From Bryobacteraceae bacterium (lineage in GTDB: Bacteria; Acidobacteriota; Terriglobia; Bryobacterales; Bryobacteraceae), in contig JAHDVK010000004.1 in assembly GCA_023384675.1 (NCBI GenBank), positions 62,001 to 126,000 on the forward strand: a stretch of 64,000 nt of DNA. Reading direction: 5' to 3'. A program made the position numbers and the translations under genes. The notes under the pieces were generated by a model that did not search any database, was not told where the DNA came from, and saw only the letters and a list, made by a program, of their open reading frames with translations. Below, one piece after another: positions 18,780 to 27,769 of this stretch. Position 1 is the first letter of the stretch; each line of letters begins with the position of its first letter.

Positions 18780-20495
18780 GTGCGGGCACCAAGATTACGG
18801 GGGGCCGCGGCGGCACTGCTGCTGATCAGTGCGGTGGGAGGTCCGGTTACGGGCCGGGCGGAGGCCCCGGAGGACGGGAGCCTGCTGGGAGTGCTGCGGG
18901 TAGAACTCCGGCGGAACTTCACTGCTCTGAAGGAGAAGGCGGATCCAGCCCCGTACTATATCAGTTACCTGCTTGTGGAAGAGCAAAGCGAATCGCTTTC
19001 GGCTTCGCTGGGCGCGCTGACAAGCGACAGCCGGACGCACCGCAGGGTTTTGGACTGCACGGTGCGCGTGGGCAGCCCCGCGTTCGACAATTACCGGGTC
19101 ATCGGCGGGGACCGGGCCCGCGTGACGGCCTCGGCGGGCCTTCCCGTGGAGGACGATCCGCTGGCGATCCGCAGCATTGCGTGGCGCGAAACCGACCGGG
19201 CGTGGCGCGGAGCGGCCCAGCGCTACATTCAATTGCGGGCCCAGAGCCAGCTCCAAAAGGAGGGCGAAGAACTGGGCGAGTTCACCGCCGAAGAGCCAGT
19301 GAAGAGCTGGGCGGCGGCCCCGAAGCCGAGTTTCGCCGGCCCCGGATGGGCGGCGCGTTTGAAGCGGCTGTCCTTCAAGATGCGGGAACAGCAGGCGGTG
19401 ATCAGTTCGAGCGTGGGATTGACGTACCGGCACGAAGTGCGGAGTTTCCTCGACACAGACGGGACCGAGGTGAGGCACGGGCGGGGATTCGCGAGACTGA
19501 CGATCGTGGCTCGGGGCAAGGCGACCGACGGTCAGGATCTGCTGACCACCGAGAGTTTCGAAGCCGAGGATCCAGAGAAGCTGCCGGACGAGAAAGCGCT
19601 CATGACGGCAGTCGAGAAGGTGATGAAAAGTCTGGCCGGACAGCTGACGGTGCAGCCGGTGGACCCGTATGTTGGGCCGGCGATCCTCTCCGGACGGGCG
19701 GCCGGGGTGTTCTTCCACGAGATCTTCGGGCACCGCGTGGAGGGCCACCGGCAGCGGGACGAGCGCGAGGGCCAAACCTTCACGAACAGCGTCGGACAGC
19801 CAGTGCTGCCGGAGTTTCTGTCGGTGGTCTTCGACCCGACGCGCCGCAGCATGGCCGGGACCGATTTGCTCGGGTGGTATGAGTTCGACGACGAGGGCGT
19901 GCAGGCGAGGCCAGTCACCGTGGTGGAGAATGGGACGCTGCGGGAGTTTCTGATGGCGCGGATGCCGTTGCCCGGATTTCCGCGTTCGAACGGGCATGGG
20001 CGGAAGCAGCCCGGACTGGCAGTGGTGCCGCGGCAGTCGAACCTGATCGTGGAGTCGGCGAAACGGGTGAGCGAGCGGGGCCTCCGCGAAATGCTGATTG
20101 CCGAGGTCCGGCGGCAGGACAAGCCGTACGGGCTTTACTTCGAGCAGGTGACGGGCGGCTTCACAACGACGCAGCGAGGCGGCCTGCAGGCGTTCACAGT
20201 GATTCCGCTGGTGGTGTACCGGGTGTTTCCGGACGGGCGTCCGGACGAACTGGTGCGGGGCGTGGATATCGTCGGCACGCCGCTGGCGAGTTTCTCGAAG
20301 ATACTGGCCACGGGCGACCGGGACGAGGTCTTCAACGGGTATTGCGGAGCGGAATCCGGCAACATTCCCGTTTCGGCCGTGTCGCCCGCGATCCTGGTGA
20401 GCGAGATAGAAGTGCAGCGTAAGCCCGCTCCGACGGACCGGCCGCCACTGCTCAGGCGGCCGGAGATCCTGGACGCGGGGACGGGACGGCGATGA
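18780..20495 (+). CDS. Secreted TldD-like metalloprotease (active subunit)
   Basis: A 571-residue TldD/PmbA-family protein with an N-terminal signal sequence ending near GRAEA (residue 28). Cytoplasmic TldD lacks such a signal and is about 480 residues. The zinc motif is intact: FFHEIFGHRVEGHR, following AGV at about residue 311. Later family segments are VVENGTLREFLMAR, RSNGHGR and YLGLYFEQVTGGFT-like sequence. The start is GTG at 18780, 13 nt after the regulator gene. The stop overlaps the next gene (ATGA), a paralogue lacking the metal motif, suggesting a secreted TldD-TldE-type heterodimer that degrades peptides. Confidence 0.87.
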   Translation: MRAPRLRGAAAALLLISAVGGPVTGRAEAPEDGSLLGVLRVELRRNFTALKEKADPAPYYISYLLVEEQSESLSASLGALTSDSRTHRRVLDCTVRVGSPAFDNYRVIGGDRARVTASAGLPVEDDPLAIRSIAWRETDRAWRGAAQRYIQLRAQSQLQKEGEELGEFTAEEPVKSWAAAPKPSFAGPGWAARLKRLSFKMREQQAVISSSVGLTYRHEVRSFLDTDGTEVRHGRGFARLTIVARGKATDGQDLLTTESFEAEDPEKLPDEKALMTAVEKVMKSLAGQLTVQPVDPYVGPAILSGRAAGVFFHEIFGHRVEGHRQRDEREGQTFTNSVGQPVLPEFLSVVFDPTRRSMAGTDLLGWYEFDDEGVQARPVTVVENGTLREFLMARMPLPGFPRSNGHGRKQPGLAVVPRQSNLIVESAKRVSERGLREMLIAEVRRQDKPYGLYFEQVTGGFTTTQRGGLQAFTVIPLVVYRVFPDGRPDELVRGVDIVGTPLASFSKILATGDRDEVFNGYCGAESGNIPVSAVSPAILVSEIEVQRKPAPTDRPPLLRRPEILDAGTGRR

Positions 20496-22282
20496 GGCGG
20501 CGCGATCTTTGGCCGCTACTGGCGGCACTGCTGCCGGCCCGGCTTGCCGGGCAGGCGCGGCAGTGGACGGCGGCCGAGAAGCGGATGCTGGCCGATGCGC
20601 AGAAGGACCCGCTGCTGGGGGCAATGGTGGTGGAGATGCAGCGGATGAGCGAACTGCGGACGATGCCGGAGATCCCGTATTTCGTCGAAGTGGGCTGCGA
20701 CGACGCCCAACTGCTGCAGGTATCGGCGACGCTTGGGGCGGCCTTCGCTTCGCAGTCGGGGCGGGTGAGGCCGTTGCGGGTGCAGGTGCGTGTCGGCAGC
20801 CCGCAGTTCGACAACACGAATTCGATTTTTTCCGATATGTATTCGGGCACGCGGTACGACAGCGGGCAGTTGCCGCTGGAGGGCGGCGCGATGCAGTACC
20901 GGCACGCGCTTTGGCTGGCGCTGGACCGGGCATACAAGTCGGCAGTGGAAGGGTTGGGGCGGAAGACAGCGGCGCTGCGGGGCGTGACGATGCAGGATCC
21001 GCTGCCGGACCTGGCGCCGGCGGAAGCGGCGGTGGTGGTGCGGGAGCCGGAGCGTCCGAAGCTGGACGCGGCACGCTGGCGGGACCTGGTGAAGCGGCTG
21101 TCGGCGGTTTACCGGGAATTTCCGGCGGTGACGGGTTCCATTGTCGAAATGGATCTGTCACAGGGCACATCGTATTACGTGAACACTGGCGGCGCGGTGG
21201 TGCGGATGCCGGAGACCATTGCAGTCTTACGAACGAGGGCGGGCTGCCAGGCCGAGGACGGGATGGTGGTGTACGAAGGCGGGCAATGGGTGTCGCCGGA
21301 CCCGGCGAGGCTGCCGCCGGAAGAGAAGTTGGCGGATGGGGTGCGGGAGGTCGCGAAGCGTCTGACAGCGCTCACGAAGGCGCCGGTTAGCAAGGCATAC
21401 GTGGGGCCGGTGCTGTTCGAGCCGCGGGCGGCGGCGCAACTGGCGGGCGAGATCCTGGGAACGCATCTGTGCGCGTCGCGGCGGCCGGTGGCGGAACCGG
21501 GGCGGGCGCTGCCATTGATGAGCGGCGAGTACGAAACACGACTCAACAGCCGGGTGATGCCGGAGTGGCTCAGCGTAACCGACGATCCGGGTCAGACGGA
21601 GTGGGAAGGGCAGGCGCTGGCGGGGCACTATGAAGCGGATCTGCAGGGTGTGCGTCCGCAGGCGTTGAAGGTGGTCGAGAACGGCGAATTGAAGACGCTG
21701 CTGACCGGGCGGCAACCGGTGCGGGGCGTGCAGGGTTCGAACGGACGGGCGCGCCTGCCGGGCGCGTTCGGGGTGAGGACGGTGCGGATCAGCAATCTGT
21801 TTCTGGAGGCGAGGGAGAGTGCGCCGCTGTCAGAGCTGCGGGCGAGGCTGTTGGCGATGGCGGCGCAACAGCAGAAGGAGTATGCGCTGGTGGTCCGGAA
21901 GATGGATTTCCCGTCGGTGGGTTCGATGGACGATCTGCGGCGGTTGGGACAGCGGGTGGCGCGCGGAGGCGGCGGGCGGGCGGTGTCGCTGCCGCTGGGA
22001 ATCTACCGGATGTACGCGGATGGACGCGAGGAGCTGGTGCGGGGGTTGCGGTTCCGGAATCTGGGGACGCGCGCGTTCCGGGACATCCTGGCAGCATCGG
22101 CGGAGCGGGCGGTTTACAACTATGTGGACAATGGATTGCCGCTGGCGATGACGGGCGCGGCGCCGTTCGTGGTGGGGTGTTCGGTGATTGCGCCGGCGCT
22201 GTTGTTCGAGGAACTGGAACTGGAGGCGATCGAGGAGGAGTTTCCGGAGCGGCCGCTGGTACCGCCGCCGGTGGCGGGCTGA
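20492..22282 (+). CDS. Secreted TldE/PmbA-like protein without metal motif
   Basis: A 596-residue paralogue of the preceding protein, also with an N-terminal signal (MRRRDLWPLLAALLPARLAG). The two align through RVRVGSPQFDN, then YVGPVLFEPRAAAQLAG, then ALKVVENGELKTLLTGR. At the position of the zinc site it reads GEILGTHLCASRR, so all metal histidines are gone. This matches the TldE/PmbA role as non-catalytic partner. The overlap of 4 nt with the TldD-like gene implies coupled synthesis. The start is ATG 20492. The LptFG gene follows after 12 nt. Confidence 0.83.
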   Translation: MRRRDLWPLLAALLPARLAGQARQWTAAEKRMLADAQKDPLLGAMVVEMQRMSELRTMPEIPYFVEVGCDDAQLLQVSATLGAAFASQSGRVRPLRVQVRVGSPQFDNTNSIFSDMYSGTRYDSGQLPLEGGAMQYRHALWLALDRAYKSAVEGLGRKTAALRGVTMQDPLPDLAPAEAAVVVREPERPKLDAARWRDLVKRLSAVYREFPAVTGSIVEMDLSQGTSYYVNTGGAVVRMPETIAVLRTRAGCQAEDGMVVYEGGQWVSPDPARLPPEEKLADGVREVAKRLTALTKAPVSKAYVGPVLFEPRAAAQLAGEILGTHLCASRRPVAEPGRALPLMSGEYETRLNSRVMPEWLSVTDDPGQTEWEGQALAGHYEADLQGVRPQALKVVENGELKTLLTGRQPVRGVQGSNGRARLPGAFGVRTVRISNLFLEARESAPLSELRARLLAMAAQQQKEYALVVRKMDFPSVGSMDDLRRLGQRVARGGGGRAVSLPLGIYRMYADGREELVRGLRFRNLGTRAFRDILAASAERAVYNYVDNGLPLAMTGAAPFVVGCSVIAPALLFEELELEAIEEEFPERPLVPPPVAG

Positions 22283-22294
22283 GGATTCGAGGGC

Positions 22295-24622
22295 GTGGGG
22301 ATCTTATCGCGAACGGTTTTTTGGGAGATCGCGGCGAGCGCGGCGCTGGGCTCGCTGCTGTTCATCTTCGTTCTGTTTCTGCAGAAGGCGAGCCAGCTTT
22401 TCTCGATCCTGGTCAATAGCAGCGCGACTCCGGAGACGGTGGGTTCCCTGTTTCTGCTGCTGTTGCCGGCGACGCTTCCGTTGACGTTGCCGTTGGGGGC
22501 GGTGGCGGGGACGCTGATCGCGCTGTCGCGGATGTCGAGCGACGGAGAAGTAACGGCGTTGCGTGCCGGCGGGGCTCCGGCGCGGCGGCTGGCGCGACCC
22601 GTGACGGCGTTCGCACTGGCGGCAATGGCGTTGACGGGGGCGTGTTCACTCTGGCTGACGCCGTGGGCGAACCAGGAGACCATCCGGGTGATCAACCAGT
22701 TGGGCGCGGCGCAACTGACGGCGGAGATCCAGCCGCGGGTGTTCGACGAGAGTTTCCCCAACAAGGTGCTGTTCGTGGAGGATGTACTCGCGGGGCAGCC
22801 TGTGCGGTGGAATAACGTACTGGTGGCCGACCTGACGCCGCCGGAGCAGCGCCAGAGCGCGGCCACGGAGCGGGGGGCGGGGCCGAGCGTGACGCTGGCT
22901 AGTGAAGCGGTGGTGGTGCCCGATCCGGAGAACAACCGCTTGCAGTTGTCGCTGCTGCGCAGCAGCACCTACGAAGCCGGTCCGGACCCGCAGAGTTATC
23001 ACAAGGTGTCGTCGCCGACCCGGGAGCAAGTGCTGGAGGGCCGTCCGCGCGGGGAGGTGCGGGCGAAGCTGTACAGCGCGACCCCGACCATGGCATTGCT
23101 GGGGGAGGCGGATCCGCCGCTGGAAGCGCGCATCGAATTGCATCAGCGGCTGGCGCTGCCGCTGGCGTGCCTGCTGCTGGCGCTGTGCGGTATGCCGCTG
23201 GGGATTTCGTCGCGCAAGGGGGGCAAGTCGGCGGCTCTGGTGATTACGGTGTTTTTTGCGTTCCTGTACTACATGTCGCTGGTGAGCCTGATCGGGCTGG
23301 CGCGCGAGGGGCGGCTGGCTGCGGAGGTGGCGGTGTGGCTGCCGAACGTAGGCTTTGCGCTGATGGCTGTGGTACTCCTGGCGCGGCTGGAACGGCCGGG
23401 GGACGCGGATGTAGTGGATTGGGTGCGCGGTTGGGCTGCGCATCACTGGGGCCGGCTGCGGGGGACGATCCAGAACGGCGGGGGCGGGCGGGTTCCGGCG
23501 GCGTTGAACGGGCGCCGGTATTTTCTGCTGCCGCAGGTAATCGACACGTTTGTACTGTCGGGATTTCTTTTCTATTTCCTGACGCTGTTGACCAGCTTCG
23601 TGTTGTTGACGGAGGTTTTTAACTTCTTCGAGTTGCTGGGCGATACGTTCAAGAACAACATTGCGATGGGCGAACTGCTCCGGTACCTGGTGTTTCTGGC
23701 GCCCAAGCTGGTGTATGACGCGGCCCCGGTGAGCGCGCTGGTGGCCGTGCTGGTGACTTTCGGCGTGCTGGCGAAGAACAACGAGATCACGGCGTTCAAG
23801 GCATGCGGGGTGAGTCTGCACCGGCTGGCGCTGCCGGTATTCGTGGCGAGCCTGGCCCTGAGCGGTGCGCTGTTCGTCTTCGATTACGGGATCGTGACGC
23901 GGGCCAACATTATTCAGGACGCGCTGCGGGACAAGATCAAGGGCCGTCCGGCGCAAACGTATCTGAGCCCGGACCGGAAGTGGATTCATGGGACGGGCAA
24001 GCGGATTTTTTACTACCGGTTTTTCGAGCCCGATCAGGGGATCCTGGGCGGAGTGAGCGTGTATGAGTACGAGACCGGTCCGATGCGGCTCCGCCGCCAC
24101 ATTTACGCGGAAAGCGCGCGCTGGGAGCCCCGGCTGAATACCTGGGTTTTTCAGAACGGCTGGTCGCGCGACGTGCGCGAGGGCGAAGACCAGTACCGCA
24201 ATTTTCAGGGCGAAACGGCGACTTTCGCGGGCATTGAGGAAGACCCGGCCTATTTCCGGAAGGAAGTGCGCACGTACAAGCAGATGGACTATGCGCAACT
24301 GCGGGACTATATTGCCGAGTTGCGGCAAAGCGGATTCAACACGGTACCGCTTCAGGTGCAGTTTCACAAGAAGTTCGCGGCCCCATTGTTTGTCTTCATC
24401 ATGGCCTTGCTGGCTGCGCCGTTCGCATTCCTGACGGGGAGCCGGGGGGCGATGATGGGTGTCGGAGTGAGCTTTGGAGTGGCGATCGCCTATTTCGTGG
24501 CGAACTCGCTGTTCGAGCAACTGGGCAACGCGGGGCAATTGCCGCCCGAAATGGCGGCCTGGTCGCCGAACGCGGCGTTCACGCTGGTGGGCGCCTACCT
24601 GCTGACGAGGCTGCGCACCTGA
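22295..24622 (+). CDS. Fused LptF-LptG lipopolysaccharide export permease
   Basis: A 775-residue protein made of two tandem YjgP/YjgQ permease halves, normally two separate proteins of 350-400 residues. The first half (about 1-370) starts LSRTVFWEIAASAALGSLLF and shows the usual LPLGAVAGTLIALSRMSSDGEVTALRAGG coupling region. The second half starts about 405 (YFLLPQVIDTFVLSGFLFYF) with AAPVSALVAVLVTFGVLAKNNEITAFKACG. Each half has helices around a periplasmic beta-jellyroll. With LptB and LptC it would extract lipopolysaccharide from the inner membrane. The start is GTG 22295. The csm module begins 60 nt after the stop. Confidence 0.9.
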   Translation: MGILSRTVFWEIAASAALGSLLFIFVLFLQKASQLFSILVNSSATPETVGSLFLLLLPATLPLTLPLGAVAGTLIALSRMSSDGEVTALRAGGAPARRLARPVTAFALAAMALTGACSLWLTPWANQETIRVINQLGAAQLTAEIQPRVFDESFPNKVLFVEDVLAGQPVRWNNVLVADLTPPEQRQSAATERGAGPSVTLASEAVVVPDPENNRLQLSLLRSSTYEAGPDPQSYHKVSSPTREQVLEGRPRGEVRAKLYSATPTMALLGEADPPLEARIELHQRLALPLACLLLALCGMPLGISSRKGGKSAALVITVFFAFLYYMSLVSLIGLAREGRLAAEVAVWLPNVGFALMAVVLLARLERPGDADVVDWVRGWAAHHWGRLRGTIQNGGGGRVPAALNGRRYFLLPQVIDTFVLSGFLFYFLTLLTSFVLLTEVFNFFELLGDTFKNNIAMGELLRYLVFLAPKLVYDAAPVSALVAVLVTFGVLAKNNEITAFKACGVSLHRLALPVFVASLALSGALFVFDYGIVTRANIIQDALRDKIKGRPAQTYLSPDRKWIHGTGKRIFYYRFFEPDQGILGGVSVYEYETGPMRLRRHIYAESARWEPRLNTWVFQNGWSRDVREGEDQYRNFQGETATFAGIEEDPAYFRKEVRTYKQMDYAQLRDYIAELRQSGFNTVPLQVQFHKKFAAPLFVFIMALLAAPFAFLTGSRGAMMGVGVSFGVAIAYFVANSLFEQLGNAGQLPPEMAAWSPNAAFTLVGAYLLTRLRT

Positions 24623-24682
24623 CAGCGGCCTACCGGCGCTGTGATAGATTCAAGGATTGATCTAGGCTCAGGGTTAACATCA

Positions 24683-26071
24683 GTGCAGGTTTTTCTTCAA
24701 GGTAAGCTGCTTGGCATCGATCCGTTCGTCAAACAGGCAGGAGAGGGGTTCGCCGATCTCGCCGGGCGGTGCCTGTACGCGTCGATCCTGGCCGAGAGCG
24801 TGCCGCGTGTGCTGCTGGACCGGCTGGGTCTCTCGCGGCAATTGCTGGGTTCGAGCGGCGCGGGCCAGTTTTTGGTGGTTTTGACCGACGAGAGCCTGCC
24901 CGCCGCGCACGAGTTTCTGGTGGACGTAACGACGAAATTGCAGGCGGCCACGGGGGGCGCGTTGCGGCTGGCCTGGGCGGCGACGGAAAACCTGGGCGGC
25001 TGGACCGATGTCCGCAAACGGCTTCAGGAAGGCATGGCGCGCTGGCGCGGGCTGAACGCGCTGGACGCGGCGGCGGCGTTCGCCCCGTTGACCGAGGCGC
25101 CGGAGCCGCCCGAATACGCGCAGATCTTCCGGGATTTGCCTGAATCGCTCCAGTTGAAATGGTCCGGCGAGGGTCCGTTCTTATTGGAAGCAGGGGGCGA
25201 GGCGCTGCCGCTGGCCAACCACGCGGCGCTGTCGGAGGCCGGTCCGGGAGCCGCGGAGCCCGCCGAATTTGCTGCCCGGGCGGCGGGGCGTCCGGTGTGG
25301 GGCGTGTTGCGCGGCGATGTGGACCAGTTCGAGGCGCGGCTGCGGCGGTGCGCCACCATCGAGGAACACCTGCAGGTGTCGATGTTCTACCGGCAGTTCT
25401 TCTCGGGCGAGGTGCAGGTGTTGTGCTCGCAGGGCGAGTTCTGGCAGAAGGTGACGGTGCTCTACACAGGCGGCGACGATTTCGCGGTGGCCGGCGCGTG
25501 GGATGCGCTGCTGGGGTTTGCGCGCGAGATGGAACGGCTGTTCAAGATGTCGGCTGAGGAGTTTTTGAAGGATTACGCGGGGCCGGAGGGCAAGACGCTG
25601 TCGATGGCGATCTCGCTGGCGCCGGGCGACGGCGCCTCGCCGGTGGCGGTGCTGTCCGAGGCCGGGCAGCGGCTCGAGGTGGCCAAGAGCGCGGGCCGCG
25701 ACTTGATCGATGTGTTCGGGCGGACGCTGGACTGGAAGAATTTCACCGAAGCGGCGGAGATTCGCGGGATGATGACGCGTCTGGTGGAGGAATTCGGTTG
25801 TTCGCCGCAGTTTTTGGGCGAATTGGGGGCGTTTTACCGCGAAACCGACCGGGTTCTGCAATCCAAGGCGGCGCGGGCGCGGCAGGAACGGCCGTGGCGC
25901 TTCCACCGGCGGCTGACCCGGGTGCTGGAATCGCCCGTGCGGCAAAAAGAGTTTCAGAAGGCGCGCAACGCGCTGCTGGCCGAGTTCATGGGACGGCGGC
26001 AGGGGCACGTGAAGTTGCGGCCGGCGGGCCGGGTGGCGCTGGAATGGGCGCGCCTGGCTCAGGAGGCCTAG
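24683..26071 (+). CDS. csm1: Cas10/Csm1-like type III CRISPR effector, HD-less
   Basis: About 462 residues, much shorter than usual Cas10 (roughly 700-850). The first palm-like domain runs from QGKLLGIDPFVKQ through LAGRCLYASILAESVPRVLL and GAGQFLVVLTD. The second palm carries GVLRGDVDQFE (residues 207-217) and TVLYTGGDDFAVAG with GGDD at 263-266, so cyclic oligoadenylate synthesis is predicted. AGQRLEVAKSAGRDLIDVFG and a helical C-terminal domain also match Csm1. There is no N-terminal HD nuclease domain and no CxxC zinc finger. GTG 24683 is chosen for AGGG upstream; GTG 24641 is an in-frame alternative. It is the first gene of csm1-5. Confidence 0.88.
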   Translation: MQVFLQGKLLGIDPFVKQAGEGFADLAGRCLYASILAESVPRVLLDRLGLSRQLLGSSGAGQFLVVLTDESLPAAHEFLVDVTTKLQAATGGALRLAWAATENLGGWTDVRKRLQEGMARWRGLNALDAAAAFAPLTEAPEPPEYAQIFRDLPESLQLKWSGEGPFLLEAGGEALPLANHAALSEAGPGAAEPAEFAARAAGRPVWGVLRGDVDQFEARLRRCATIEEHLQVSMFYRQFFSGEVQVLCSQGEFWQKVTVLYTGGDDFAVAGAWDALLGFAREMERLFKMSAEEFLKDYAGPEGKTLSMAISLAPGDGASPVAVLSEAGQRLEVAKSAGRDLIDVFGRTLDWKNFTEAAEIRGMMTRLVEEFGCSPQFLGELGAFYRETDRVLQSKAARARQERPWRFHRRLTRVLESPVRQKEFQKARNALLAEFMGRRQGHVKLRPAGRVALEWARLAQEA

Positions 26072-26108
26072 CCGCGGGCCTATGCCGGCGGCGGAAGGAT
26101 GACCGAAG

Positions 26109-26897
26109 ATGAGCGATCAGGAAAACGAAGTTCAACAACCGCGCGAGCCGGAACCTGCCGGCGTGGAAACCGTGGCTCCGGCGGCGGCGCCCGCGCCCGT
26201 CGAGGAAAAGCCGCCCGCGCCCGCCCCGGAACCGGAGCCGGCCGCTCCCGCGGCTGAGCCCGAGCCCGCGCCTGCCGAAGCGAAGCCCGAAGCCCCCGCC
26301 GGGGAGGCGAAGCCTCCGGAACCGAAGCCCGAACCCAAACAAAAGGGTGAAGGCCGGCCGGCCGGCCCGCGCCGCGAACCGCGTGAGCCGAAGGAACCCC
26401 GCGAGCCGAGAGAGCTTCGCGAGCGCGGCCCGAAGCCGCAGCGGGAAGGCGGCCGCGAGCAGAACCGCGGCGAGGCCGGCAAGGGCGGCGACCGGGGCGA
26501 CCGGCGAGGTCCGCGGCCGGGCGGCCGGGATATGAAAGGCGGGCGGCCCGAGCTCGCGTTCGACATCGATCTCGAGAAGCTGATCGCCGACAGTCTGTAT
26601 CTGGACAACCAGGCGCACGCCGTGGTCAGCCGGATGCGGGACATGGACTCGGGCACGCGCAGCCAGTTGCGGCGGCTCTATAGCGCCATCCGGCGCGCCT
26701 GCCGCGCCACCGAGGGCGACCGTCAGCATCAGTTCGTGATGCTGCGGGCGCGGCTGGCTTACACGATCGCGCGCCATCAGTTGCGCAGCCTGGATGGGCT
26801 GGAGAAGCTCCTGCTGCAGGTGACCCGCAAGAACGACGCGCGCGGCTACGAACGCTTCCGCGATCTGTTTGAAGCCATCGTGGCGTACAACGAATAG
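26109..26897 (+). CDS. csm2: Csm2-like small subunit with long disordered N-terminal extension
   Basis: A 262-residue protein. Residues 1-147 are low-complexity: first Pro/Ala/Glu-rich, then Arg/Gly/Glu-rich. The C-terminal ~115 residues (LEKLIADSLYLDNQAHAVVS, then TRSQLRRLYSAIRRACRATE, FVMLRARLAYTIARHQL, FRDLFEAIVAY) match the all-helical Csm2 small subunit, which lines the crRNA-target backbone. Typical Csm2 is only about 120-150 residues. Its position between cas10 and csm3 supports the call. The start is ATG 26109 with GGAAGG about 14 nt upstream. Confidence 0.83.
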   Translation: MSDQENEVQQPREPEPAGVETVAPAAAPAPVEEKPPAPAPEPEPAAPAAEPEPAPAEAKPEAPAGEAKPPEPKPEPKQKGEGRPAGPRREPREPKEPREPRELRERGPKPQREGGREQNRGEAGKGGDRGDRRGPRPGGRDMKGGRPELAFDIDLEKLIADSLYLDNQAHAVVSRMRDMDSGTRSQLRRLYSAIRRACRATEGDRQHQFVMLRARLAYTIARHQLRSLDGLEKLLLQVTRKNDARGYERFRDLFEAIVAYNE

Positions 26898-26918
26898 GGA
26901 TTGAGAAGGGATAACGCG

Positions 26919-27755
26919 ATGAGTTCCCACACCGCCGAAACGAAGCTGGGCCTGATCGGCAAACTGCTGATCGAAGGCGAAATGATTTGCGAGACCGGAT
27001 TGCACGTGGGCGCGGGCAAGGGCTCGCTGGACCTGGGCGGAGCCGACAATCCAGTGGTGAAGGACGCCTTTGGCCGGCCTTATGTGCCGGGCAGCACGCT
27101 GCGCGGCAAGCTGCGGTCGCTGCTGGAGCAGAGCGCCGGGCTGGTGTCGCCAGGGGATCTGGTGTACCTTTCGCGCCGCCGCGGCCAGGAGGTGCGGATC
27201 CACCAGAGCAACGAGCCGGGCGACGAAATCTGCCTGTTGTTCGGCCGCAACCCGGGCCGTATGGAACGGGTGAGCGGCGATGCGCTGGACACGACGCTGG
27301 CCACGCCCGCTCGCTTCACCGCCTACGATGCGCCGCTGGATCTCGAATCCATCACGCCGCAGATGCGCGAGAACCTGGACGATGAATTGACCGAAGTGAA
27401 GAGCGAAAACGCGATCGACCGCGTCACCTGCCAGGCGAATGCGCGGACGCTGGAGCGCGTGCCCGCCGGGGCGCGGTTCCGCGTGCGTTTTGTGCTGGAT
27501 GTGTTGTGCGCCGAGGACCGCGAGCTTCTGGCGAAGGTCGTTGAGGGGCTGCGGCTGCTGGAGGACGATTCGCTTGGCGGCGGCGGCTCGCGCGGCAATG
27601 GCCGGGTCCGGTTTGAGAATTGGAAGCTGACCTGGCGGGGCCGCGGATTCTATGCCGCCGGAGAGCCGGAGGCCGCACTGCTGGAAGGCGCGGCGACCAC
27701 GGCGGATCTGCAGGGCGCGGTGTTGAGCGGCGGTCTGCCGGAGCAGTTGGCCTGA
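26919..27755 (+). CDS. csm3: Csm3 RAMP backbone/RNase subunit
   Basis: A 278-residue RAMP protein (Cas7 family) that would polymerise along the crRNA and cut target RNA every six nucleotides. The N-terminal segment GLHVGAGKGSLDLGGADNPV, then PYVPGSTLRGKLRSLLE, is a near-standard Csm3 signature. D43, in ADNPVVKD, is at the position of the catalytic Asp of characterised Csm3 (D33 in Staphylococcus epidermidis). Later features are CLLFGR, SENAIDRVTCQANAR, ERVPAGARFRVRFVLDV and the Gly-rich LGGGGSRGNGRVRFENW. ATG 26919 follows GAGAAGGG by 8 nt; the TTG at 26901 is less likely. Confidence 0.93.
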   Translation: MSSHTAETKLGLIGKLLIEGEMICETGLHVGAGKGSLDLGGADNPVVKDAFGRPYVPGSTLRGKLRSLLEQSAGLVSPGDLVYLSRRRGQEVRIHQSNEPGDEICLLFGRNPGRMERVSGDALDTTLATPARFTAYDAPLDLESITPQMRENLDDELTEVKSENAIDRVTCQANARTLERVPAGARFRVRFVLDVLCAEDRELLAKVVEGLRLLEDDSLGGGGSRGNGRVRFENWKLTWRGRGFYAAGEPEAALLEGAATTADLQGAVLSGGLPEQLA

Positions 27756-27769
27756 GCGCAGGCGCCGAC

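Noticed and set aside
18795-21170. Very long antisense frame (791 codons) opposite the TldD-like pair
   Set aside because: It has Arg/Pro/His-rich composition without family motifs and mirrors the high-GC third-codon pattern of the real genes on the plus strand.
22646-24538. 630-codon minus-strand frame opposite LptFG
   Set aside because: It is rich in Arg, Gln and His with no recognisable domains; the plus strand encodes a clear fused permease.
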